From an uncultured Collinsella sp. (lineage in GTDB: Bacteria; Actinomycetota; Coriobacteriia; Coriobacteriales; Coriobacteriaceae): a DNA stretch of 31,014 nucleotides. The stretch covers positions 1 through 31,014 of the forward strand of contig CAUGKA010000002.1 in the NCBI GenBank assembly GCA_959599615.1, in the 5' to 3' direction. How positions within the stretch are numbered: position 1 is the stretch's first letter; the number at the start of each line of letters is the position of its first letter. Below are positions 7,286 to 14,427 of the stretch, one piece after another. The notes beneath the pieces were generated by a model, which saw only the letters and a list, made by a program, of their open reading frames with translations, ran no database searches and was not told where the DNA came from. The position numbers and the translations under genes were made by a program.

Positions 7286-8070
7286 TCAAGATTAAGTCTG
7301 CAACGCAAATCGAGCAGATGAAGAAGGCAGGAGCGCTATCTAAGATGGCGCTCCGCCACGTTGGAGCCATGGTTCGTCCCGGCGTTTCGACCTTTGAGCT
7401 CGATCAGCTCGCGGAGCAGATTATCCGCATGCATGGCGGCACCCCGGCCTTTAAGGGTTACGGCGGGTTCCCGGGGACCATTTGCGCATCGATCAACGAT
7501 GCCGTTGTCCACGGTATTCCCAACCCCGACATGATCCTGCGCGATGGCGATATCATCTCCATCGATACGGGAGCCGTTGTCGACGGTTGGGTTGGCGATA
7601 ACGCTTGGACGTTTTTCGTCGGCACCCCTACGCCCGAGGCCAAGGCCCTGTGCGAGGTCACGCGCGATTGCCTTAAGGCTGCCATCGAGCAGGCTGTTCC
7701 CGGTAACCATATCGGGGACGTCGGTTATGCCGTTCAGTCCCTCGCCGAGTCTCACGGTTACGGCGTGCTTCGTGATTATGTGGGCCATGGCATTGGCCGC
7801 GTGATGCACGAGGACCCCAACGTTCCTAACTATGGAAAGAAGGGGAGGGGCGTTCGCCTCCAGGCCGGCATGGTCATTGCCATCGAGCCGATGGTTACGA
7901 TGGGGTCCAACCATGTGAGCACGGGCTCCGACGGTTGGATTGTTACGACCAACGACCACCTGCCCGCAGCGCACTATGAGAACACCGTCGCCATTACCAA
8001 TGACGGTCCGGTGATTCTCACCACCGACGCGCAAGGTGCTTGGTGTTCGCTCCAAGGCGGAGAAATGTAA
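7282..8070 (+). CDS. map: type I methionine aminopeptidase
   Basis: Removes the initiator methionine from nascent proteins. The 262-residue protein has the pita-bread fold residues of type I enzymes: H77, and metal ligands D95, D106, H169, E202 and E233, in the motifs SIDTGAVVDGWVGD, YVGHGIG, AIEPM and HYENT. It starts inside the adk stop (ATGA overlap). The C-terminus runs about 12 residues past the usual end (AQGAWCSLQGGEM) and has no known role. There is no N-terminal zinc-finger extension. Confidence 0.97.
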   Translation: MIKIKSATQIEQMKKAGALSKMALRHVGAMVRPGVSTFELDQLAEQIIRMHGGTPAFKGYGGFPGTICASINDAVVHGIPNPDMILRDGDIISIDTGAVVDGWVGDNAWTFFVGTPTPEAKALCEVTRDCLKAAIEQAVPGNHIGDVGYAVQSLAESHGYGVLRDYVGHGIGRVMHEDPNVPNYGKKGRGVRLQAGMVIAIEPMVTMGSNHVSTGSDGWIVTTNDHLPAAHYENTVAITNDGPVILTTDAQGAWCSLQGGEM

Positions 8071-8106
8071 CAAGTTCCACTTAGATGTGGAGCCATTACG
8101 AAGATA

Positions 8107-8135
8107 TTACGATACGTGCATGCGTATTGTAGAAT
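8107..8135 (+). promoter_or_regulatory. candidate internal promoter before infA
   Basis: TTACGA (8107-8112) and TAGAAT (8130-8135) are exactly 17 bases apart; the -10 matches 5 of 6 consensus bases, the -35 only 3. It lies in the 104-base gap between map and infA and would start RNA near 8142. The position would let infA and the alpha operon be transcribed separately from the spc part. Confidence 0.35.
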
Positions 8136-8174
8136 ACTCAATCGCTGTCGTTTTCTAGAGAAAGATGATTGCTT

Positions 8175-8393
8175 GTGAAGAAGGAAGACGCAATTGAGCT
8201 CGAGGGTACGGTAAAGGAACCGTTGCCCAATGCCATGTTTAAGGTCGAGCTCGAGAACGGTCATTCGGTTCTGTGCAACATTTCTGGCAAGATCCGAATG
8301 AATTACATCCGTATTCTCCCCGGTGACAGGGTTGTCGTGGAGCTTTCCCCGTACGACCTGACCCGCGGCCGCATCACCTATCGCTACAAATAG
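8175..8393 (+). CDS. infA: translation initiation factor IF-1
   Basis: IF-1 binds the A site of the 30S subunit during initiation. The product is a single OB-fold of 72 residues with the family motifs EGTVKEPLPNAMFKVELENGH and YIRILPGDRVVVELSPYDLTRGRI. The start is uncertain. GTG at 8175 gives the standard N-terminus (KKEDAIELEG), while an in-frame TTG at 8169 sits nearer the weak purine stretch AGAGAAAGA; family alignment favours GTG. It lies between map and rpmJ, as in many Gram-positive bacteria. Confidence 0.95.
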   Translation: MKKEDAIELEGTVKEPLPNAMFKVELENGHSVLCNISGKIRMNYIRILPGDRVVVELSPYDLTRGRITYRYK

Positions 8394-8543
8394 CGGCACG
8401 CATACACGCACTCCATTTCCGACTGCAGGCTTAGCTCAACCTACGGTCGGATTGTGTGTGAAGACCAGCCATAGTTTTAAACGCCTGCGGCTGGGCGAGT
8501 AGATAGTAGGGAAGTAGTTTGAGCGCTACCGAAAGGAAGAACG

Positions 8544-8657
8544 ATGAAGGTACGTCCTTCGGTCAAGAAGATGTGCGATAAGTGCAAAATCATTAGGCGC
8601 CATGGCAAGGTCCTCGTCATTTGCGAGAACCCCCGTCATAAGCAGCGTCAGGGTTAA
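8544..8657 (+). CDS. rpmJ: 50S ribosomal protein L36
   Basis: A 37-residue zinc-binding protein of the large subunit: it begins MKVRPSVKKMCDKCKIIRRH and has the ligands C11, C14, C27 and H32 of the zinc form (the C+ type). AAAGGAAG precedes the ATG. The 150-base gap upstream, 8394-8543, holds two possible weak hairpins and no recognisable gene. rpsM starts 14 bases downstream. Confidence 0.97.
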   Translation: MKVRPSVKKMCDKCKIIRRHGKVLVICENPRHKQRQG

Positions 8658-8671
8658 GAGAGGAGACTACG

Positions 8672-9046
8672 TTGGCCCGTATTAATGGTGTCGACCTCCC
8701 GCGTGAGAAGCGCGTTGAGATCGGTCTGACCTACATTTACGGCATCGGCCGCACCACTGCGACGAAGATCTGCGTCGAGTGCAACGTTAACGTGGATACG
8801 CGCGTTAAGGACCTCACCGAGGATGAGGTTAACGCCATCCGCGATTATATCGATAAGAACCAGATCATGGTTGAGGGCGACCTCCGCCGTGAGCGCAACC
8901 AGAACGTCAAGCGCCTTATGGACATCGGCTGCAACCGCGGCCTTCGTCACCGCAAGGGCCTCCCGGTCCGCGGCCAGCGCACCCACACTAACGCTCGTAC
9001 CCGCAAGGGCCCGAAGCGTCAGATCGGTGCTAAGAAGAAGAAATAA
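8672..9046 (+). CDS. rpsM: 30S ribosomal protein S13
   Basis: S13 lies in the head of the 30S subunit and forms intersubunit bridges with L5. The product has 124 residues, starting MARINGVDLPREKRVEIGLTYI, with the helix-two-turn-helix region and the basic C-terminal tail PVRGQRTHTNARTRKGPKRQIG that contacts P-site tRNA. The start codon is TTG, clear from the family N-terminus and from the strong GAGAGGAGA eight bases upstream. First of the alpha-operon ribosomal genes. Confidence 0.98.
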   Translation: MARINGVDLPREKRVEIGLTYIYGIGRTTATKICVECNVNVDTRVKDLTEDEVNAIRDYIDKNQIMVEGDLRRERNQNVKRLMDIGCNRGLRHRKGLPVRGQRTHTNARTRKGPKRQIGAKKKK

Positions 9047-9060
9047 GGAGCGCTAGATAG

Positions 9061-9465
9061 ATGGCTACTGCTAAGAAGAACGTTCGCGCTGCCCGTCTGA
9101 AGCGCGCGGACCGTAAGAACATTTCCGTGGGCCAGGCTCACATTCGTTCTACGTTCAACAACACGATCGTTTCGATCACCGATCCCCAGGGCAACGTCAT
9201 TTCCTGGAAGTCGGCTGGCCAGGTGGGCTTCAAGGGCTCCCGTAAGTCCACGCCGTTCGCTGCCCAGATGGCTGCCGAGGCTGCTGCCAAGCAGGCCATG
9301 GAGCACGGTATGAAGAAGGTTTCCGTCTTCGTCAAGGGCCCCGGCTCCGGTCGTGAGACCGCCATCCGCTCCCTCCAGGCTGCTGGCCTCGAGGTCTCGA
9401 GCATCCAGGACAAGACCCCCATCCCGCACAACGGCTGCCGCCCCAAGAAGCGTCGCCGCGTGTAA
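9061..9465 (+). CDS. rpsK: 30S ribosomal protein S11
   Basis: S11 forms part of the platform near the E site. The 134-residue product has the conserved block AHIRSTFNNTIVSITDPQGNVISW, the GSRKSTPFAAQMAAEAA helix, and the end TPIPHNGCRPKKRRRV. AAGGAG precedes the start, in the 14-base gap after rpsM. Sequence and length are ordinary. Confidence 0.98.
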   Translation: MATAKKNVRAARLKRADRKNISVGQAHIRSTFNNTIVSITDPQGNVISWKSAGQVGFKGSRKSTPFAAQMAAEAAAKQAMEHGMKKVSVFVKGPGSGRETAIRSLQAAGLEVSSIQDKTPIPHNGCRPKKRRRV

Positions 9466-9484
9466 CTGAAAGGATCGTATCAAT

Positions 9485-10081
9485 ATGGCAATCGACAGGA
9501 CTCCTGTTCTTAAGCGCTGCCGTCAGCTCGGGATCGATCCCGCTGAGCTCGGTTACAGCAGCAAGAAGGAATCTATCCGTCAGCCCAAGCGCCGTCGCAA
9601 GGAATCTGAGTACGGCATGCAGCTGCGCGAGAAGCAGAAGGTCAAGTTCATCTATGGCGTTCTGGAGAAGCAGTTCCACGGCTACTTCAACAAGGCCCGC
9701 AAGATGAACGGCGTCACCGGTGAAAACCTCATGATCATCCTTGAGTCTCGCCTCGACAACGTCGTCTTCCGTCTTGGCTTCGCCCGTACCCGCAAAGAGG
9801 CTCGTCAGTCCGTCCGTCACGGTCACTTCACCGTGAACGGCAAGCGCGTGGACATCCCGTCCTACCGCGTCAAGGCCGGCGACGTCGTCGCTGTCGGCGA
9901 GAAGTTCCGTGACCTCCTCCCCATCAAGGAGGCCCTGATTTCCTCCGAGCGCTTTGAGGTCCCTGGCTGGCTCGAGGTCGATATCGAGAAGCTGTCTGGT
10001 AACGTGCTCGCTCTGCCGACGCGTGAGCAGATCAGCGGTGATATCAACGAGCAGCTCATCGTCGAGCTCTACTCTAAGTAG
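9485..10081 (+). CDS. rpsD: 30S ribosomal protein S4, zinc-free type
   Basis: S4 nucleates 30S assembly and in E. coli represses the alpha operon. The 198-residue product has the N-terminal S4 domain and the C-terminal S4 RNA-binding fold (SRLDNVVFRLGFARTRKEARQSVRHGHFTVNGKRVDIPSYRVKAGD). The N-terminal zinc knuckle of many S4 proteins is lost; only one cysteine remains (KRCRQLG), so this is the C-minus form. GAAAGGA precedes the ATG. Confidence 0.97.
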   Translation: MAIDRTPVLKRCRQLGIDPAELGYSSKKESIRQPKRRRKESEYGMQLREKQKVKFIYGVLEKQFHGYFNKARKMNGVTGENLMIILESRLDNVVFRLGFARTRKEARQSVRHGHFTVNGKRVDIPSYRVKAGDVVAVGEKFRDLLPIKEALISSERFEVPGWLEVDIEKLSGNVLALPTREQISGDINEQLIVELYSK

Positions 10082-10113
10082 TCCATCCGGGCTGCTGAGG
10101 CTGGAGGTAATAC

Positions 10114-11055
10114 ATGTCAGAATTCATTAGGCCTCAGGTTCAGGTCGAAGAGATCAACGAGACGTCTGCTCGTGTCTCCGTCGAGCCGCTCGAGCGTGGC
10201 TACGGCGATACGCTGGGTAACTCCCTTCGTCGCGTACTTCTGTCCTCGCTCGAGGGTGCCGCCGTCGAGGCTATTCAGATCGATGGTGCGCAGCACGAGT
10301 TCATGACCATCCCTAACATGGTCGAGGATGTCACCGACATCGTCCTGAATGTCAAGGGTCTTGTCTTCAGGGCTCTCGGCACGACCGACGAGGCGACCGC
10401 CACCATCTCGGTTGACGGCCCCTGCGAGGTCACCGGTGCGGACTTCTTTATTCCGTCCGAGTTTGAGCTGGTCAACCCCGAGCAGCACATCGCTACGCTC
10501 ACCGAGGGTGGCCATCTCACCATGAGCATGCGCATCGGCTATGGCCGCGGCTATGTTTCTGGCGAGGCCAACAAGCGCGACAACGATCCCATCGGTGTGA
10601 TCCACGTCGACTCGCTGTACTCGCCGGTTTCCCGTTGCGCCAAGCTCGTTGAGGCTTGCCGTGTCGGTCAGCACACCGACTACGACCGCCTTGTCCTCGA
10701 GATCGAGACCAACGGCTCCATCGCCCCGCGCGACGCCGTGGTCCAGGCTGCCAATATCATCAACCAGCATATGGCCGCCTTTATGAACCTTGCCGAGACC
10801 CCCGAGGTCGAGGAGGAGGCTTCGATCTTCGCTCCCGAGGTCACCAACGACAACGCCGAGCTGGACAAGCAGATTGAGGATCTGGACCTTTCTGTCCGTT
10901 CCTACAACTGCCTTAAGCGCGCCAGCATTCACTCGGTCCGTCAGCTCGTTGAGTTCTCGGAGAACGATCTGCTCAACATCCGTAACTTCGGTGTTAAGTC
11001 GATCGAGGAAGTGAAGGACAAGCTTGAGTCCATGGGCCTGAGCCTGAAGGCTTAA
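10114..11055 (+). CDS. rpoA: DNA-directed RNA polymerase subunit alpha
   Basis: The alpha subunit dimerises to start RNA polymerase assembly, and its C-terminal domain contacts UP elements and activators. The 313-residue protein has the N-terminal dimerisation domain (LERGYGDTLGNSLRRVLLSSLEG near residue 27), an acidic linker around 230-245, and the alpha-CTD with the DNA-contacting motif SVRSYNCLKRASIHS near residue 263. TGGAGG precedes the ATG. It is between rpsD and rplQ as in almost all bacteria. Confidence 0.98.
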   Translation: MSEFIRPQVQVEEINETSARVSVEPLERGYGDTLGNSLRRVLLSSLEGAAVEAIQIDGAQHEFMTIPNMVEDVTDIVLNVKGLVFRALGTTDEATATISVDGPCEVTGADFFIPSEFELVNPEQHIATLTEGGHLTMSMRIGYGRGYVSGEANKRDNDPIGVIHVDSLYSPVSRCAKLVEACRVGQHTDYDRLVLEIETNGSIAPRDAVVQAANIINQHMAAFMNLAETPEVEEEASIFAPEVTNDNAELDKQIEDLDLSVRSYNCLKRASIHSVRQLVEFSENDLLNIRNFGVKSIEEVKDKLESMGLSLKA

Positions 11056-11085
11056 TGCTTCGCATATTTGAGGAGAAACTAGACC

Positions 11086-11553
11086 ATGCGTCACAACGTT
11101 AAGAAGGGCCTGAAGCTCGGCACCGATGCGAGCCACACCAAGGCCATGAAGAAGAGCCTTGCAAAGGCCCTCTTCGAGAACGACCGCATCAAGACCACCG
11201 AGACCCGCGCTAAGGCGCTGCGTTCGGTCGTCGACCCGATCATTACTTGGGCCAAGAAGGGCGACCTGCACTCTCGTCGTCTGGCTATCGCCAAGCTCGG
11301 CGATAAGCAGCTCGTTGCCGAGATTTTCGACAAGGCTGCTCAGGGTATGTGGCAGGATCGCAACGGCGGTTACACCCGCATCATGAAGCTCGGTAATCGC
11401 AAGGGCGACAACGCTCCCATCGTTATCATGGAGCTCGTCACCGAGCCTTGCACGCCTAAGGCCAAGAAGGCTGCTCCGGCCCCCAAGAAGGCCGCTGCTC
11501 CCAAGAAGGTCGAGGCTGTCGAGGAGACTGCTGCCGAGGAGAGCGCTGAGTAG
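11086..11553 (+). CDS. rplQ: 50S ribosomal protein L17
   Basis: L17 lies at the base of the large subunit near the exit tunnel. The conserved core (residues 1 to about 120) includes RALFEN-type helix ALFENDRIKTTETRAKALRS and the C-terminal GGYTRIMKLGNRKGDNAPIVIMELV. A 35-residue low-complexity tail of Lys/Ala/Pro then Glu/Ala (KKAAPAPKK to AEESAE) extends it to 155 residues, as in many actinobacteria. It is the last gene of the cluster; its TAG stop is also the first three bases of a candidate -35 element. Confidence 0.98.
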   Translation: MRHNVKKGLKLGTDASHTKAMKKSLAKALFENDRIKTTETRAKALRSVVDPIITWAKKGDLHSRRLAIAKLGDKQLVAEIFDKAAQGMWQDRNGGYTRIMKLGNRKGDNAPIVIMELVTEPCTPKAKKAAPAPKKAAAPKKVEAVEETAAEESAE

Positions 11554-11578
11554 ACATTCCGTCTGCATAGGCTATATT
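11551..11578 (+). promoter_or_regulatory. candidate truA promoter overlapping the rplQ stop
   Basis: TAGACA (11551-11556) and TATATT (11573-11578) are 16 bases apart, each matching 5 of 6 consensus bases. The -35 hexamer includes the rplQ stop codon. RNA would start near 11585, inside the left arm of the terminator, so truA transcripts would lack the full hairpin and escape it. Confidence 0.45.
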
Positions 11579-11580
11579 CG

Positions 11581-11610
11581 AGGGGTACGTTCGCGTACCC
11601 CTCTTTTTTT
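11581..11610 (+). terminator. intrinsic terminator of the ribosomal cluster
   Basis: A perfect 9-bp stem (11581-11589 with 11594-11602) has a TTCG tetraloop and is followed after one C by seven T's. It lies 28 bases after rplQ and is the first strong terminator after rplE. Confidence 0.93.
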
Positions 11611-11645
11611 GTCGCGATACCGTTGCTTGTTTGTTGGGAGCGCCC

Positions 11646-12470
11646 ATGACTGCGCCGTCTGATTTCAATTCGATTTCCGAGCTTGACGCTACACTCGTAT
11701 TTCGCGTGGCCTATGATGGCTCGTCGTATAGCGGATTTGCCGAGCAGCCGGGACAGACGACGGTTGCGGGTGAGCTACGTCGAGCCATCGAGACTCTGCT
11801 TCGCCGCCCGGTCGATCTGACGTGCGCTGGGCGTACCGATGCCGGCGTGCATGCCGTGGCTCAGTACATCAGCGTGCCCGTAACGGACGCTGAGCTCGCT
11901 TGTACGCGCCGTAGGTGGCTGCGGGCTATGGATGCCCTGCTGCCCAAAGATATCGCCATTAACGAGGTCTACAAGGCCCGTAAAGGCTTTTCTGCGCGTT
12001 TTGACGCGCGCTCCCGTACGTATACATACCGCATCGCCGATCGAGATGCGCGCCCTGTGCTGTCCCGCGGTGCCGTGTGGTGGCATCGCTATCCCTTGGA
12101 TGTTGAGGCTATGTCTGCTGCCTGCCCCGCACTGCTGGGCGAGCAGGACTTTAAAAGCTTTTGCAAGGTCGCTTCGGCCATTGGCAAGCCCACGTATCGC
12201 TGCGTGATGCGTGCCGAGTTTGGTCATGAAGTTGCGTTTGGCGAGGACATCCTGACGTTCACCATCGAGGGCAATGCGTTTCTGCATTCGATGGTCCGTA
12301 CGATCGTGGGCACGCTTGTCGAGATTGGCATGCATCGCCGTGAACCCGAGTGGATGCGCGAGGTTATCGATGCTTGCGACCGCACCGCTGCGGGCCCCAC
12401 GGCTCCTGCCTGCGGCCTTACGTTTATGGGCGTGGATTACGATCCCGCCGAGCTTGTCGTGCTCGACTAG
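11646..12470 (+). CDS. truA: tRNA pseudouridine(38-40) synthase TruA
   Basis: Converts uridines 38-40 of the tRNA anticodon stem to pseudouridine. The 274-residue protein has the catalytic motif CAGRTDAGVHA with the essential aspartate, the RTYTYRI block, and the C-terminal FLHSMVRTIVGTLVEIG segment. GGGAG five bases before the ATG at 11646 fixes the start; an upstream in-frame TTG at 11631 is not needed. It follows the ribosomal cluster, a common arrangement in Gram-positive bacteria, but here behind a terminator and with its own candidate promoter. Confidence 0.96.
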   Translation: MTAPSDFNSISELDATLVFRVAYDGSSYSGFAEQPGQTTVAGELRRAIETLLRRPVDLTCAGRTDAGVHAVAQYISVPVTDAELACTRRRWLRAMDALLPKDIAINEVYKARKGFSARFDARSRTYTYRIADRDARPVLSRGAVWWHRYPLDVEAMSAACPALLGEQDFKSFCKVASAIGKPTYRCVMRAEFGHEVAFGEDILTFTIEGNAFLHSMVRTIVGTLVEIGMHRREPEWMREVIDACDRTAAGPTAPACGLTFMGVDYDPAELVVLD

Positions 12471-12631
12471 GGGAGGGCTCGACGTGTCGTGCGTCGACAC
12501 CTGTCATCTGTGGGCTGCGCGTGTGCAACATCTGTTCTTGGCGTGCAATGCAACCGGTGTCTCATTGCTTTTATTGCCGGGGTGTACCATGAACCACGGT
12601 TTGATTCATTGCTGTCGAGAGGACGGATAAT

Positions 12632-13672
12632 TTGGTTCGACGTGGCTCGCATCCGCGACTTTCGGTGATCCTTGTGGTAGAAGGTTCGCCCAGCTATGCG
12701 ATGCGTGCGCTCGAGAGTATCCAGAACCAAGACCTCTACGATTTGCAGATTGTCGTTGTCTGTCGCGATACTGCGCCCGGTGTGCGCCATTCGCTTCAAG
12801 TTGCTGCCGACAGGGACATCCATATTGATTTGATTGACGTCGAGGACGCGACGCGCGGCGCGTGTCTTCGTGCCGGTTTTGCTGCCTCGCGCGGCTCTCA
12901 AATCATCGCCATGAACGCCGATGAGTGGTTTGCTCCGCAATCCCTTTCCAAGATGGTCGATATCGCGTGCGATACTGCGGCAGACATAGTGTTCCCCACG
13001 GTGTCGCTCGACCGCTATGATGCACATCGAGAGCGCCATTCGCGCGTCTTGGATGCTACTCATATTTCCATTGATAGCAAATCTTCGATGGTGGCCGGGC
13101 TGCCTCAGTTGATTTTAGGCGGCCTAGTCGTTCAGACCTCTGGCGTGATGTATAGTCGTCCGCTGTTTGAGGCATGCCTGTCGCACGGCAAGGCGTACCG
13201 TACGGTTGAGTTTATGGTGTGCGCGCTCTCGCAGGCGCAGCGCGTCTCCGGATGCGGCGACGCTTGTTTCCACACGGTAGCGCCTAAGCTTACAGACGCC
13301 TTTGATCCCACCATGTATGCCAAGGTATCCGATGACACCCGAGCGCTCGACGAGCTTGCGGACTCACTCTCGGAAGCAGATAGCGGTGGTCGGCTCAAGC
13401 TGGCAAGCCAAAAGTTCTACTTTGCCGGACTGGTCGCCTGCATCGAGAATTTGTGTCTGAGCCCGCATGGGGTGTCGTCAATCGAGCGTTCCGCCCGCAT
13501 GCGTGATATGCTCGAGGCGCCTCGAACCCGTCAGATGGTCGCCGCGCTCAAGGACAACCATCGGGGACTCGGTCTGTTGTTTGGGCCGATCGCCAGCGCT
13601 AAGCCCGCGCGCTGCGTGATGTGTACGCATCTGGCAGCTTTTCTTAACCGGACGGGCGCAAAACCCGCCTAA
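12632..13672 (+). CDS. GT2-like glycosyltransferase family protein
   Basis: The first about 110 residues resemble a GT2-type nucleotide-sugar binding domain: SVILVVEGSPSYAMRALESI, then a variable middle, then AGFAASRGSQIIAMNADEWF. The usual D-x-D metal motif is here NADEW (D97 only), so catalytic activity is uncertain. The remaining 230 residues (FVVQTSGV-like central part, an acidic stretch near 240, a Cys-Thr-rich end) match nothing I recognise. The TTG start keeps the first beta strand; GAGAGGACGG lies 6-15 bases upstream. It stands alone between truA and argR. The 161 bases before it hold no gene. Confidence 0.65.
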   Translation: MVRRGSHPRLSVILVVEGSPSYAMRALESIQNQDLYDLQIVVVCRDTAPGVRHSLQVAADRDIHIDLIDVEDATRGACLRAGFAASRGSQIIAMNADEWFAPQSLSKMVDIACDTAADIVFPTVSLDRYDAHRERHSRVLDATHISIDSKSSMVAGLPQLILGGLVVQTSGVMYSRPLFEACLSHGKAYRTVEFMVCALSQAQRVSGCGDACFHTVAPKLTDAFDPTMYAKVSDDTRALDELADSLSEADSGGRLKLASQKFYFAGLVACIENLCLSPHGVSSIERSARMRDMLEAPRTRQMVAALKDNHRGLGLLFGPIASAKPARCVMCTHLAAFLNRTGAKPA

Positions 13673-13678
13673 ACGGCT

Positions 13679-13716
13679 CATTACGAAACAAACTTGCATA
13701 GAATTGTTTCGAAATG
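13679..13716. promoter_or_regulatory. inverted repeat between the glycosyltransferase gene and argR
   Basis: Arms 13679-13691 and 13704-13716 are complementary at 12 of 13 positions around a 12-base AT-rich spacer; the inner 8 bases (CGAAACAA with TTGTTTCG) are perfect. It could be an operator before argR or a weak terminator of the upstream gene. No T-run follows, which favours a protein-binding site. A second, shorter palindrome (CAATCA-C-TGATTG) lies at 13758-13770, 35 bases before argR. Confidence 0.5.
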
Positions 13717-13804
13717 CGTTCTTATACACAAAAGCCTTCAAATAGCGTTAAACTATTCAATCACTGATTGATTGTCTCCGCCATCTTTTGGAGAGAGGGT
13801 TTGT

Positions 13805-14242
13805 ATGGCTAAAAAACGCAATGGGCGCCAGGATGCCATTAGAGATATTGTGCGCAATAAGGATGTCCGCACGCAGCGCGTGCTGGTCGATGAGCTCCGT
13901 GCTATGGGCTTTGATTGCACGCAGGCGACTGTCTCTCGCGATATTGCCGATATGGGGCTGCGTAAGCTCCCTGAGGGCATCTATGTTCTGGCAGAGGACC
14001 TGCACCTGCAACGTATGGTTTCCGAGCTCGTAACGGGCGTTCTGCGTACTGATAATCTGGTTATGATCAAGGCTCAGCCTGGCGCGGCTTCCGGCATCGC
14101 CGCCGCCGTTGATGCGGCAGAGTTGCCCGATGTGCTTGGCTCGCTTGCCGGCAACGATACGATTTTGGTTATTGCCCAGACGGCCGAGGACGGCGAGCGT
14201 CTCGAGGCGCTGATCAATAAGTTGAGCAATTCTCGCAAGTAG
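13805..14242 (+). CDS. argR: arginine repressor family regulator
   Basis: A cytoplasmic hexameric regulator that binds ARG boxes in response to arginine. The 145-residue protein has the N-terminal winged helix with the signature TQATVSRDIADMGLRKL (39-55) and the C-terminal oligomerisation domain with PGAASGIAAAVD (92-103). The arginine-binding motif usually written GDDT is GNDT (116-119), so one ligand-contacting aspartate is replaced by asparagine. GAGAGAGGG precedes the ATG at 13805; a GTG-type start further upstream is not supported. No arginine genes are nearby, so it acts on distant targets. Two inverted repeats upstream may be its own operators. Confidence 0.93.
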   Translation: MAKKRNGRQDAIRDIVRNKDVRTQRVLVDELRAMGFDCTQATVSRDIADMGLRKLPEGIYVLAEDLHLQRMVSELVTGVLRTDNLVMIKAQPGAASGIAAAVDAAELPDVLGSLAGNDTILVIAQTAEDGERLEALINKLSNSRK

Positions 14243-14293
14243 GCGTGCGGGTCGTGCGTTCGGCATTGTGTACGCTGACATAGTGGCTTGTAA

Positions 14294-14325
14294 GGGGTAT
14301 CGACGTTGGTCGGTACCCCCTTTTT
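14294..14325 (+). terminator. intrinsic terminator of argR
   Basis: An 11-bp stem (14294-14304 with 14309-14319, one G-U) with loop GTTG is followed by C and five T's, 52 bases after the argR stop. Confidence 0.9.
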
Positions 14326-14366
14326 GTTTGCCGGTATAAAGACCGCCCTCCAGGTCGTTTCAAACT

Positions 14367-14405
14367 AAAAGGCCCCGAGCAGTTCAATAAGCTGCTCGGG
14401 GCCTT
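14367..14405 (-). terminator. intrinsic terminator of the penicillin-binding protein gene
   Basis: A perfect 14-bp stem (14369-14382 with 14392-14405) with a 9-base loop. On the minus strand the stem runs into TTTT, suiting the leftward gene that ends at 14428. It stands opposite the argR terminator between convergent genes. Confidence 0.88.
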
Positions 14406-14427
14406 GTTGGCTTTAGTCGCGTACTTC

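Noticed and set aside
10117..11568. 483-codon minus-strand frame across rpoA and rplQ
   Set aside because: Mirror frame of two certain genes, rich in Leu/Val/Gly from antisense codons.
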